Shown: one piece after another, positions 10,420 to 20,581 of the stretch | How the letters are laid out: each line of letters opens with the position of its first letter | How positions within the stretch are numbered: the stretch's first letter is position 1 | Assembly (NCBI GenBank): GCA_003290165.1 | Contig: QNQO01001151.1 | Location: forward strand, 124,001-188,000 | Length of the DNA stretch: 64,000 nt | Reading direction: 5' to 3' | Source: Berberis thunbergii | Lineage: Eukaryota > Streptophyta > Magnoliopsida > Ranunculales > Berberidaceae | Translations under genes and position numbers: made by a program | The notes under the pieces: generated by a model | What the model was told of the DNA's origin: nothing | Database searches by the model: none | What the model saw: only the letters and a program-made list of their open reading frames with translations

Positions 10420-11430
10420 TCTTTAAGTTCACTGTCCCTTCCATGAAGTTGCTAAATCTTTTTAGTACTATATAAGTTCGTTAAAAAAAAGGACCACTAA
10501 GCCTACCTGCCTGTTCAAGCATGCTGCCTGCAAGCAAGCAAGCTGCCTGCCTGCTTGCCTGCAAGCATCAAAACACTTCAATGGAAGGTAAAAGACTTTT
10601 AAGTTCACTGTCCCTTCCATGAAGTTGCTAAATCTTTTTAGTACTATATAAGTTCGTTAAAAAAAGGACCGCTAAGCCTACCTGCCTGTTCAAGCATGCT
10701 GTCTGCAAGCACGCAAGTTGTCTGCCTGCAAGCAAGCTGCCAGCCTGCAAGCATCAGAACACTTCAATGGAAGGTAAAAAAATTTAAGTTCATTGTCCCT
10801 TCCATAAAGTTGCTAAATCTTTTTAGTACTATATAAGTTCGTTAAAAAAAGGACCACTAAGCCTACCTGCCTGTTCAAGCATGCTGCCTGCAAGCAAGCA
10901 AGCTGCCTACCTGCAAGCATCAGAACACTTCAATGGAAAGTAAAAGACTTTTAAGTTCATTGTCCCTTCCATGAAGTTGCTAAATCTTTTTAGCACTATA
11001 TAAGTTCGTTAAAAAAAGGACCACTAAGCCTACCTGCCTGTTCAAGCATGCTGCCTGCAAGCAAGCAAGTTGCCTACCTGTCTGCCTGCAAGCAAGTTGC
11101 CTACCTGCCTGCCTGCAAGCATCATAACACTTCAATGGAAGTTAAAATACTTTTAAGTTCACTGTCCCTTCCATGAAGTTGCTAAATCTTTTTAGTACTA
11201 TATAAGTTCGTTAAAAAAAGGACCACTAAGCCTACCTGCCTGTTCAAGCATGCTGCCTGCCTGCCTGTCTGCAAGTATCAGAACACTTCAATGGAAGGTA
11301 AATGACTTTTATGTTCACTGCCCCTTCCATGAAGTTGCTAAATCTTTTTAGTACTATACAAGTTCTTTAAAAAAAGGACCACTAAGCCTACCTGCCTGTT
11401 CAAGCATGTTGCCTGCAAGCAAGCAAGCTT
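10420..11430 (+). repeat. Tandem array, about six copies of a 156-202 bp unit
   Basis: Copies of GGACCACTAAGCCTACCTG begin near 10491, 10666, 10851, 11018, 11220 and 11376. Each unit runs through CTGCCTGCAAGCAAGCAAGC, AACACTTCAATGGAAGGTAAA, TTAAGTTCACTGTCCCTTCC, CTTTTTAGTACTATATAAGT and a short A run. Length varies because the inner CTGCCTGC/AAGC motif varies in number. High similarity between copies suggests recent expansion. A TATA-like sequence (CTATATAAG) recurs in each unit; it is not known whether it matters. Confidence 0.9.
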
Positions 11431-11799
11431 TAAACTTCTCTGCATTTTCAAGCTTTGATTTCACTTTTGGTGTTATTTTAGCATAATCCCTAGAGTAGAT
11501 TGTTTGTTTGGAATCAATTTCAGTGATTTGGGTATCATGATGTTGCATTGATTTTGATCTTTTTATAGACAAGCATGCATTTTGATGGAATGAAATCACT
11601 CTAGCATTGGTTCCTTTGGGTGTGCTTTATAGTTTCGATTATCTGAATATCTAAGCCAGGTGTTGCCTGAAAATCATTAGCAATGTATGATAACTTTATT
11701 TAAAAGATGCAATATTCAATTGGTAAAGTGAAAGGCACAATCAGATTTTAATGAGGCAATATTCATTGGGCACGGAACTGGATGGGCTCTCTCAAAACA

Positions 11800-12250
11800 G
11801 AGTGTACCCTGTTTGCTGCTGCTGTTGCTGCGTTGCGATTGCTGCTGCTGTTACGCGGGTTCTGCTGATGCTGCTGCTGCGTTGTGTTGCCGTTGCTGCT
11901 GCGCTGTTGCTGCTGTTCTGTTTTGTTGTTGCGGCATTGCGGTGCTGCTGTCTGTCGCAGCATTGTGGACACGGCCTGAAGAGGCTGTTTTGTTTGTTTT
12001 TCTGAGTGCTGCGGTTTTGATTAGCTTGCGGCCAGTTGAAATGTTGCTGCACGCGGTTGGAGAGTGTGTATGCGGGTTGTTTTGGGCAGTCCGGTGTACT
12101 TTCGGGCTTTGTCGCAGGAACGCGCATAGTGTTGCGTGTTATACGGCTGCGAAACAGAGATTGCGGGTGCTGTCCGGGTTGCTGGGAGCTGACTGTGAGC
12201 GGATTTCAGTTGTTTTTGCTTTAAGTTTTGTAATGGCTTTTCATTGTTTT
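11800..12250 (+). other. GC-rich tract with GCT/GCTGTT trinucleotide runs
   Basis: This ~450 bp island is visibly richer in G and C than its AT-rich surroundings. It begins with imperfect CTG/GCT runs (11813-11940) and continues into non-repetitive sequence with CG dinucleotides (TTGCGGGTGCTGTCCGGG). Open frames exist in several frames, which is expected of such a repeat; they give Cys/Leu/Ala-rich or Gln/Asn/Ser-rich peptides with no domain. It may be a captured fragment or part of an old LTR element. No identification was possible. Confidence 0.6.
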
Positions 12251-12399
12251 TAGTTTTTTTTTCTCATTTGGCTTTCATACGGGTAACGTCGTAATGTACC
12301 CCCGTACCGTTTGTACGTAATAGAGAACTTGCAGTACAAGCATCGAAATCTGGGATCCCTTTTCTCCTTAAGAATAAAATTTTTGATGTACTTAAATGT

Positions 12400-13275
12400 T
12401 TTATACTGCAATATTTTGATAATTAAATGATACTTTTGGTGTAGAGATATTATGTGGTGTTCATGGCATTGATTGCCATTGTAATTTTTATGACAGGTTC
12501 AGACAGGTTTCAATATTTAAAAATACAGAGAAAATTCTGTCAAAATTTTGATTTTTTAATTGTTCATGACATTTATTGTCATTATAGTCACTTATTTCTT
12601 ATGACATGTTCAGATAAATTACTTTATTAAAAAAATGACATTAATTTTGGATATAATGATATTGTGTGCATGTCTCTTTGACTGTTTAATACCATGTTCT
12701 ACCATCAAACCTCTTTTAATACTGAAAACGTTGATTATATATTGCGTTGAGGCAACAATTTTTTGTGAATGTCAAATTATACGAGGTACAAATGCTTATG
12801 ACAAGTTTAAATATTGAAAAAATGGGAATCTCTGTCAATATTTTAAATATTTTTTAATTTTTGTAAAAAAATTATCTTGATATTCTTCTAAACCAAATGT
12901 GCTATTCTGTTTGCCATTTTTATATTTCTTCAACTGCTGCTTTACTAAATCGGCATCAATTTCAGTCAAAACTCACTTGGACAAACATGTGATATTTTTT
13001 AATATTGAATTCTTTCCTTCTTATTTTTAGTTAAGCTGACATTTGATGGAAATTAAATTCTTTAGCACATTGGTTGCGTTGATCAGTTTTATTAACAATG
13101 TTTTACTATTCAAGAGTATTAACGTTTACAAAATTCATTCATCATAACTGTTGTAATAAACAATTATGCAAGTGTTTTTAGAAATCGAAACAAAACCCCA
13201 AATGTGAGTATTCGACATAGCCGTGAAGGTAGGATGTAATTTGCAATAGTGCCAACGGCACGGGTATTACACTAG
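12400..13275 (+). mobile_element. Helitron-like 3' end, copy B
   Basis: From 12400 to 12668 this matches 10055-10345, and from about 13211 to 13275 it matches 10353-10409, so the two copies differ by about 540 bp present only here. It ends in the hairpin GTGCCaacGGCAC, ten bases, then CTAG at 13275 followed by T, as expected for a Helitron inserted between A and T. No helicase coding region is present. Confidence 0.5.
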
Positions 13276-13796
13276 TAATATTACAGGTTGCGTATTATTG
13301 TGTTACAGAATGAAGTTTGTTATATTACAGGTTGTGTATTATGTTTGTGAATGAAGCCATAATGAATCAATGAAGTAAGAATGAAGTCTATGTTTATGTT
13401 TATTATATTACAGGTTGTGTATGAAGTCTATGTCTATGTTTATTATATTACAAGTTGTGTATTATTGTGAATAAAGTCTATGTTTATGTTACAGATTGTG
13501 AATGAAGTCTATGTTTTTTTATGTTACAACATAGTAATATGTTACACATTACTATGTTTATTATGCTAGAGATTGTGTTTATTATGTTTTGTTGAAATAT
13601 GTTATTGTGTTACATGTTGTAATATGTTACAGATTGTGTTTATTATGTTATAAATTGTCAAAATAATTTATCAACAAATCGAGCATGTTGATCCTGTTCC
13701 GAATCCGTTTGGGATTGGACGAGGTCGGGATGAGCTTCATCCTGTCCCGATCCTGAATGAACGGGATGGGTCCATCCCATCCCGTGCCCACCCCTA
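13276..13796. repeat. Minisatellite-like TTACAGGTTGTGTATTATG repeats and hAT right end
   Basis: Between 13280 and 13640 short degenerate copies of a motif like ATTACAGGTTGTGTATTA / GAATGAAGTCTATGTTTATG recur about eight times. The last ~120 bp (13675-13796) form the GGGATGGG-rich subterminal region and right end of the large hAT element. Confidence 0.6.
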
Positions 13797-13853
13797 CTAC
13801 AGGTGGAATAAAAATAAAAGAATAAAAAAAAACGAAGGAACGATAATCAAAAG

Positions 13854-13878
13854 GCAATGACTACACTACACCACCATT

Positions 13879-13917
<39 letters not shown>

Positions 13918-15069
13918 CTCACACCATCAATAAATATGCATAACAGAGAAATCCAAACTCTAAACGAAAAAAAAAACGAAAAATAGGGTTGAAACTAATT
14001 CTCAAGTCCATCAAAACATGAAAATTGTAGTACTATGCGTATCTAATAAATACAACTTGAATCACTTGAAAATATTTTGAAATTAGCAAGTTATGATCAT
14101 TTTACTAAAGTCACGCAAATCTGTCTTGCAATGAAAATGGGATAGTGTTCTCGAATTTCGGCCAACTTATGTGTTAGATCATGATCGATTCTCAAGTTGA
14201 TCAAAACACAAAAATTGTAGTACTTTGAGTTATCTAATAAACACAACTTGAATCACTTGAAAATGTTTCAAAATTAGCAAGTTAAGGTCATTTTACTTTC
14301 CTGACTTTCAGCCAACTTATGTGCTTGATTGAGACCGATTCCCAAGTTGATCAAAACACAAACGTTGTAGCACTCTGAGTTATCTAATAAACACAACTTG
14401 AATCACTTGAAAATGTTTTGAAATTAACAATTTATGGTCATTTTACTAAAGACACGCAATCTGTCCGAAAAAATTTATGTTCACAGAATGCACTGCGGGG
14501 TATTCGAGATACCTCATATTATAAGTTGGCCGAATGTCAGGAACACTATCTCATTTTTATTAAGAGACAAATTTGTGCAACTTTAATAAAATGACCATAA
14601 CTTGCTCACTTCCAAACATTTTCAAGTGATTCAAGTTATGTTTATTAGATAACTCAGAGTACTACAACTTTTGTGTTTTGATCAACTTGAGAATCGATTT
14701 CAATTGAGTGTTTAAATTGGTCGAAAGTTACCTTGTTTTGCGTTTTTTCGTTTTTTCGTTTTGAGTTTCTTTATTATGTTAAGTTATGCATATTTATTGA
14801 GTATAGGTTTAAGGGTTTTGACTATGAGGGGATTTTGTGAGTTTTCAAGGGAGATGGAAGAGATTTGAGTGTGGTGAGAAATTTGCAAAAGATTTCAAAT
14901 GGGGGAGGTTCGAATCATTGTCGATTTGAATGGTGAGGGGGAAAAATGGATGGTTTTTGTTTATATAGGTGGTGTGAGAAATTATGGTAGTGTGAGAAAG
15001 AAAGTAGATAGTGTGAGAGAGTAGAATGGTGTGAGAGAGAGGAAATGGTGGTTCGGTGTAGTCGCCGCC
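13854..15069. mobile_element. Mutator-like non-autonomous element with long inverted repeats
   Basis: The 10 bp sequence TAATCAAAAG lies directly on both sides (13844-13853 and 15070-15079), a perfect duplication of the length seen for Mutator-like elements. The ends share GACTACAC...CACCATT and CTCACACCA in opposite orientation. The left arm has three direct copies of a ~130 bp block (about 13997, 14190 and 14337; TTGATCAAAACACAAA...AACACAACTTGAATCACTTG), and the right arm has an inverted copy at 14590-14710. GTTATGCATATTTATTGA near 14785 is the inverse of 13930-13947. No coding capacity was seen. A 30-base T run lies at the left. Confidence 0.75.
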
Positions 15070-15079
15070 TAATCAAAAG

Positions 15080-15282
15080 CACTTGGGCAGAAGGATTGTG
15101 ATTTCATTATTCAAGGTAATTTCAGTAAGTTGATATTAATCTTTGTTTATAGAAAAAACTTAAAAATATCCGTTATAATTTTGAAATTATTAATATAATT
15201 TAAGCATTTTAAACTCTTTCTTATCACATAAAGAGTCCCACGAGATTCATAATGTCATACAAATTATATATTGCATAAGAAT
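15080..15282. other. Short AT-rich spacer between two transposons
   Basis: Sequence between the Mutator-like element and the small hAT element. No gene or repeat was recognised. It is the presumed pre-insertion host or older repeat sequence, ending in the hAT TSD ATAAGAAT (15275-15282). Confidence 0.5.
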
Positions 15283-16600
15283 TAGGGGTGGGCAAACGGG
15301 TTGAGGATCTGCGAGTTCAAACCGAACCGGATCGTTTTGCTCCAAACAGTCTGGATTTTAAATTTGTATTTTTAAATACGATCCGGATCCATTATAAAAT
15401 AGTCCAAGCTCGGTTCCTATTGTTTAAAATGAAATGGTCTAGGTTGGACCCATTTTAAATCACATTTTACAAAACCTAAAATAGAAAGTTGAAACCGCGC
15501 TCTTTTCTTCCCCTCTCTGCTCTGTCTACCGTTTCTCGCTATCTATTCTCCACTCTCCACCAGATTCCAGATTTTTAGAAGTTGTTAATCGAAGAAGAAG
15601 ATATGTTGAAAAAGAATATCGATGTTGAAGAAGAAGATCTGTTGAAGAAGAATATCGAATGATCTCTCTCGATCGATCCACACATCTGTTCCGTTCCATT
15701 GATCCATCATCAATCCGTTGTAAATTGATATCACTCCGTTGGTAATTCTCTTTATGTGTACTTTCAGTTTGTTTCAAATGTCTTATACATTAACACTCAT
15801 CAAAATGCTCCCTTCCACTTTCCCTATCTTTCTTTTTTGTTTGAGGGATTTTAATCATTGTGATCCCATCTGGTTGTTTTGATTGAGATATCCATAAATG
15901 TATTTCTATTTGTGAAAGCGTTCTTGTGTTGTTGTTCCTCTCTCTCTAACATAGGTCTTCATTATTTCCTTATCTAAATGTCAAAGTTACAGATGCACTA
16001 TGTTTTGGAAAGCTGTGTGCTATTTTCTGGCTTATGTGATGGGATTTGTAAATAAATAAGAAAAACTACTTTTAATGCATTCATTGTTATAATTATATGT
16101 TTGAATTTTCACTTTAATGTTAGTTCTGTGACTTGGAACCTTCTGTTGAGCTTTGTTATAAAGATCATTTTCAGCTTGTTGTCATCATTTTATTTGCTTT
16201 GAATATTGGAATAAATTTATTGTTTAGTTTTTGTTTATTTTTGTTATAGTAAGTATGTGATGACACTGTGAATATTGTTACAAATTTACAGTGAGTGCAC
16301 TTCTTAGCATTGTTACAGTGAGTATTGTTACTGTTATTCTTGGTATTGTTGCAGTGAGAAACTTGTATAAACAAGATATGAAACCTTTAGCGACAAATGA
16401 ATCAATACAATCAATACCAAGAATATATTTATATACTCATTTTGGAACTGTAGGAACCAGACCGTTCCAAATGGTTCGAATTAGGTTCGGTCCCAATGTT
16501 CAAAATGAGGGAATCCGGACCGGACTAGATCAGTTAAATTTAAATGGTCCGAGTTAGATTCCTCAAATTTTGGAACCAATTCGAACCGTGCCCACCCCTA
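15283..16600. mobile_element. Small non-autonomous hAT element (1.3 kb) with perfect TSD
   Basis: The element begins TAGGGGTGGGCAAACGGG and ends CCGTGCCCACCCCTA. The 8 bp ATAAGAAT is present immediately on both sides (15275-15282 and 16601-16608). Subterminal regions contain repeated GGTTCGG/CCGAACC and GATCCGG motifs. No transposase remnant was seen in the 1318 bp. A GAAGAAGAT-rich stretch lies at 15590-15660. A truncated relative lies at 9275-9487. Confidence 0.9.
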
Positions 16601-16608
16601 ATAAGAAT

Positions 16609-17992
16609 CACTTATAGAACAAAATTTTAATACTAAATTAGGGTTAAAATGTACAAAAACTGAGATTGGCCAAATGAAAAAATTAATTATTTCGAATTTC
16701 AAAAGAAACTTGATAACTCAAAATCCAAATTTTTCGATAAATCACATTTTGTGCTTGTGCATAAAAAGAAAGGTATACTCACTATTCATCTTCTGTGCGG
16801 CTGCCTTCATCTTCTCATCACAATCTCAAATTTTGACAACAAGTCTATATTCATCCTGAATAGCCATTTTGCTCGAGCATAAGCACTATTCATCTTCTCT
16901 CCTGCTACCTTCATCTTCTCTCCTGCTACCTTCATCTTCTCCTCGCTCACATCTTCATACTCCACACTGTGTGTAGTGGGGAAACTCTTTGGGTGGGCCC
17001 TGAAGTACTAAAGTCATTGACGTATAAGTAGGTAGTTCAAGTTTGATTGGTAAGGTTTCAAAGCATCTATTTTGTCTTTTATATTCAACAAAAAAAAGTT
17101 AACACTTTTAGTATTTTGGGGACCACATCATTGGTTAATAAATTAGGGTTTTTGTAGCTTTTCCTCATTAGGAGCTTCCACCATGTCTGTATGATTTATA
17201 TTGCCTATATAATCTTTATTATTCATGCCACTATTCTCTCGTTGTATTAGATATAAATGCATTTACAAGGTTTTTTTAGAATGGAAATGTTTAAATATTC
17301 ATGTCATTTTGGGAAGAGTTATTTAATGTTAGAGAATTTGGGGTTGTTAATTGTTTATTGGGGGTTTGTTTTGTAGTGTCAAATTGTGATTATTTTAGTG
17401 CATTTGGAGCTTGTTTTGTAATACCCAATTGTCATTTTTTTAACATAAATGCAAGTTGAATGTCAGTTTGTTCAACTTAGAATATGTTTGCATTTTATAA
17501 TCATATTGTGTGTGTATGTTTCCAAGGAAGTTATTCTCTATGGCTATATTTTATTGTTCAAATGACCAATGTGTTTTCCAATAACATTGGTTGTGAACAT
17601 GCAGTTATTGTAGCGCTTATTTATGGAGAACCTCTTATAAAGTAACATACGAATCGTATGTGCATACCATTGCTACACCAATATATTTGCCCGAGGTAAT
17701 GTATTGAACATAAATACTTATATGACCAACTTTACATATCACACATACAATGTATCGACTGTAGTGTCTATCTATGCAACATAAATATGTTATGAATCCA
17801 CCTCCACTTATAAGGCCTCTTGGCAAGCCTAGGGTGAATAGAAGAAAGGTTGTGAATGAACTATATATATATATTTGTATTTTTGTGTTTATCTAATTTA
17901 CACATTCATACTTTATTCCCTTTAGACGTTGTATTTTTCACCTCTATGCAAGGCCACCTAGCCACATCTCGATTAAGGTTTCATTACGGAAA
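16609..17992. other. AT-rich region without a recognisable gene; short tandem repeat near 16880
   Basis: No convincing exon. A 27-bp unit (CTTCATCTTCTCTCCTGCTAC) repeats two to three times at about 16888-16943, with a weaker related copy at 16786-16812. The open frames are short and without domains. The right border is the presumed TSD TTACGGAAA (17984-17992) of the next element. Confidence 0.45.
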
Positions 17993-19164
17993 GGGTCGTG
18001 ACAGTGATACCCATGATTTATCATATACCCTTATTTAGTAAAAAAAAAAAATTGATGGAACCCAACACTTAAATGGAGTTTTTACTAAAGGCATCTACTC
18101 TAGGGCACCCGCCTAACTTTATAAAGTCAAACAAAATTGACTCTCAAATCCCTTTTTGTGGTCACCTTCTTCAACCAAAACCCACATTTACCTCCTTGAT
18201 CTCCAATTCCTCAACTTCATTCTTAACATCTTCAATCACCCATGAATAGATCTCTCTCCCACACTCCTTGTCCCTATTTTCGACATTTCTCTCCATTCTA
18301 TCCCTCAACCTGCACTTCTATCTTATATATCTCAATCTCTCACACTATCTCATCCTCAATCAATCTCTCCATCAATTCGTTGTTAGGCTGAGTTTTTGAA
18401 GGGTTCGATTTATTGGTAGAATTAATGAAGTCTTGAGTACATTTTTCCTCTCAAAATCTTTCAAATTGTAAAGTTTTCGCTGAGCTCATTTCGAAGTATC
18501 TTCACCTCTCTAATACTTTTCATTTTTCTCTATTTTACCAACAATGACAATTGATGAACTTCAAGTTCTAGTCTCTGATGCCTCTATTCTCCAACATGAA
18601 TTAAACTGTACCAAGGCTATTGTGAAGGCATGAACAAATTTTCATTGGGGACTATGGAGTTATTGGGGATGAGCCTTGAAACAAAACAAAAAAAATGTTC
18701 TATAGAGTCGTTTTTTGAAAATCGATAGTAATAAAAAGAGACTCGATTTCAACAACCCTTCTATTTGCTTTGAAATTGTAATTTAGAATCAAATAAAACC
18801 ATATTTTTTTTAGCATGAAAAAACTAGTTTTAAAAAACTGATCTAAATCCCAAATAGATTTTAAAAACTGAGTGGGGCAAACCACAAATAACTAGAATTT
18901 TGTTTGATCTAAAATGGGTATTTGAAAATTTAAGTTTTATATTTTTTTTGAAGGGGGGTTGAGAATAGGTTTATAAAATAAAAAATTAAAATTTTAGAGA
19001 GATTCGGATTTACAAAAGTAGTAGTACATAGTGAATGAATTTGGTTTTGCTATCTTTTATTCGGTTTAAAAATTGGCCATCAAATCATTTTTTCATTTTA
19101 AAAACCAATCATCTCTTTGAAATGTTCCAGACAGATCAAGCCACAATTCTTCAATTTTCATGAC
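17993..19164. other. Left part of the putative Mutator-like element, non-coding
   Basis: AT-rich sequence with T/C-rich text at 18150-18400 that looks UTR-like, and long A/T runs. At 18543 a short open frame starts MTIDELQVLVSDASILQH but stops soon after. No protein family could be assigned; it may be a captured gene fragment. Confidence 0.3.
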
Positions 19165-19690
19165 CAACCCAGGCAAATTACAAAACAAAATTGAATATTT
19201 TTTCTTCTATGAACCTCTAAATTAGATTGACATCCTATTACAAATAAAATCATAAAAATTCTTCAAAGTTTCAAATACAAAACCGGTTTGTGTTCTAGAA
19301 ATTATACTCAATAACGCTTCAAGCACATTAGAGTGCTACCTAACAAATCAATTTTAACTTCAAAGTTGACGCATTCGCAAACATTATCATATTGACACAT
19401 TGTTACAAATAAACTCATAACTCTTCATTCGAAGTTCCAAATAAGAAAAACATTCAATTTCCTACAAACTAGCATCGATAACGCTTCCAACCATATATAA
19501 TAGCACATTGGAATACTCCCAAACAAATCAATTTTGACGAATTAGCAATCACATCAAATCGACACCCTGTTACAAATAAAATAATATTTTTTCCTATGAA
19601 CTTCAAATAAAAAATATTAGTGTCATAGAAACTAGACTCGATAATGTTTCCAACCATACATAGTGAGCACATTGGAGCACTCATCTTCTT
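19165..19690. repeat. Tandem repeat array (~160-180 bp unit), left part
   Basis: About three degenerate units share CACATTAGAGTGCT, AACAAATCAATTTTGACTTC, TATCATATTGACACCCTGTT, ACAAATAAAATCATAA and CTAGACTCGATAACGCTTC-like blocks (near 19215, 19325, 19505 and partial at 19660). The array resumes at 25715, on the far side of the LINE, so the LINE inserted into it. Confidence 0.75.
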
Positions 19691-19987
19691 CCTTTTAGCC
19701 AATTCTATGAACAAGATCAATATACTACAACAAATCAAGTTTGATTTGGCTAATATCAAGGTAACATGTATCTTTTGATTTGGTTTCCAATCACATAAAA
19801 TTAGGAATTTATCTTAGCTTTTTTTTTTTTTTTTTTTTTTTTTCTCTCTCTCTCTCTCTTGATTTCCTTTGATTTTGTTTCTTCATTTCATTTATATCAA
19901 TTCTTCCTATAAACATCATGTTATTCTCATTTCCTATCACATAATACTCATCTTCTCTCTATTTTTTTTTTTTTTTTTCATTTCATC

Positions 19988-20581
19988 ATGGAGCCTAACA
20001 AGTTTTCTAATACTTCTTCTTTTGGGATGAACTCTCTCAAACAGTCAATCCCATCTGGCGCTTTTATACCCAACACATCTAAGGAATTCACTTTCGCAGA
20101 GGAGGGTGAAAGGACATCCAATGCTTGGCTACTTACAGTGCTGGGAAAATTCATATCACCCACCAAGGTGAAAAGTGGGGACATCCATGTAGTGTTTATC
20201 AAGCAATGGGATCCATCTGAAGAAGTTAGCACTACTTGGGTTAGCAAAGGTGTTTTGATCTTCAATTTTGAAAACAAAAAGGATATGGATAGAGTACTAA
20301 ACCATGGTTCCTAGGAGATTAACGACTCCATTATGTCAACCTATGCTTGGAGGCAGGAAACACCTTTGACAGAATACCCATTCCATTCGATATCGGTGTG
20401 GATTCAATTATTCAGAGTTCCCCTTGAGAGATTCACTGCGAAAGACATCCAGGGCTTGGATAACACTATTGGGGAAGTTCTAGATGTGGATCTTACCAAA
20501 AGATTCGGCAATAAAGCGGTATTTGGCAGAGCTAGAATTTTATTTGATACTAGAATGGAAGTGACTTCAGTGATCAAGAGG
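19988..20581 (+). pseudogene. LINE ORF1 (DUF4283 gag-like protein), broken
   Basis: The frame starts MEPNKFSNTSSFG and contains the DUF4283 pattern of plant LINE ORF1 proteins: FTFAEEGERTSNAWLLTVLG, then VLIFNFENKKDMDRVL, then WIQLFRVPLERFTAKDIQ and IGEVLDVD. One in-frame TAG interrupts it near 20312, with the same frame continuing. It is cut after VTSVIKR by the LTR-like segment starting at 20582. In plants these proteins bind LINE RNA. Confidence 0.8.

Larger units (their letters stand above)
2864..13796. mobile_element. Very large non-autonomous hAT-type transposon (10.9 kb, composite)
   Basis: The left end reads TAGGGTGGGCA and the right end is TGCCCACCCCTA, giving imperfect hAT-type terminal inverted repeats. 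The flanking 8 bp are CTACTGGT (2856-2863) and CTACAGGT (13797-13804), a 7/8 match and the TSD length expected for hAT. Subterminal regions carry repeated CCCGTCCC/GGGATGGG motifs, as hAT subterminal transposase-binding repeats do. No transposase-like frame was found inside. The interior is a mosaic of a triplicated splice-signal unit (3211-3738), minisatellites, a fragment of another hAT family (9275-9487), a tandem array (10420-11430), a GC-rich tract (11800-12250) and Helitron-like ends. A relative of the same family lies at 26801-31271. It would need to be mobilised in trans. Confidence 0.7.

Noticed and set aside
10420..11430. CRISPR-like array
   Set aside because: Repeat units are ~156-202 bp with no constant short repeat plus unique spacers, and the host is a plant.
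10420..11430. Centromeric satellite
   Set aside because: Unit length fits but only six copies lie within a transposon; no higher-order array is visible.
11751..12253. Cys/Leu/Ala-rich and Gln-rich frames over the GCT tract as small proteins
   Set aside because: They overlap in several frames on both strands, as expected of trinucleotide repeats, and have no domain or splice context.
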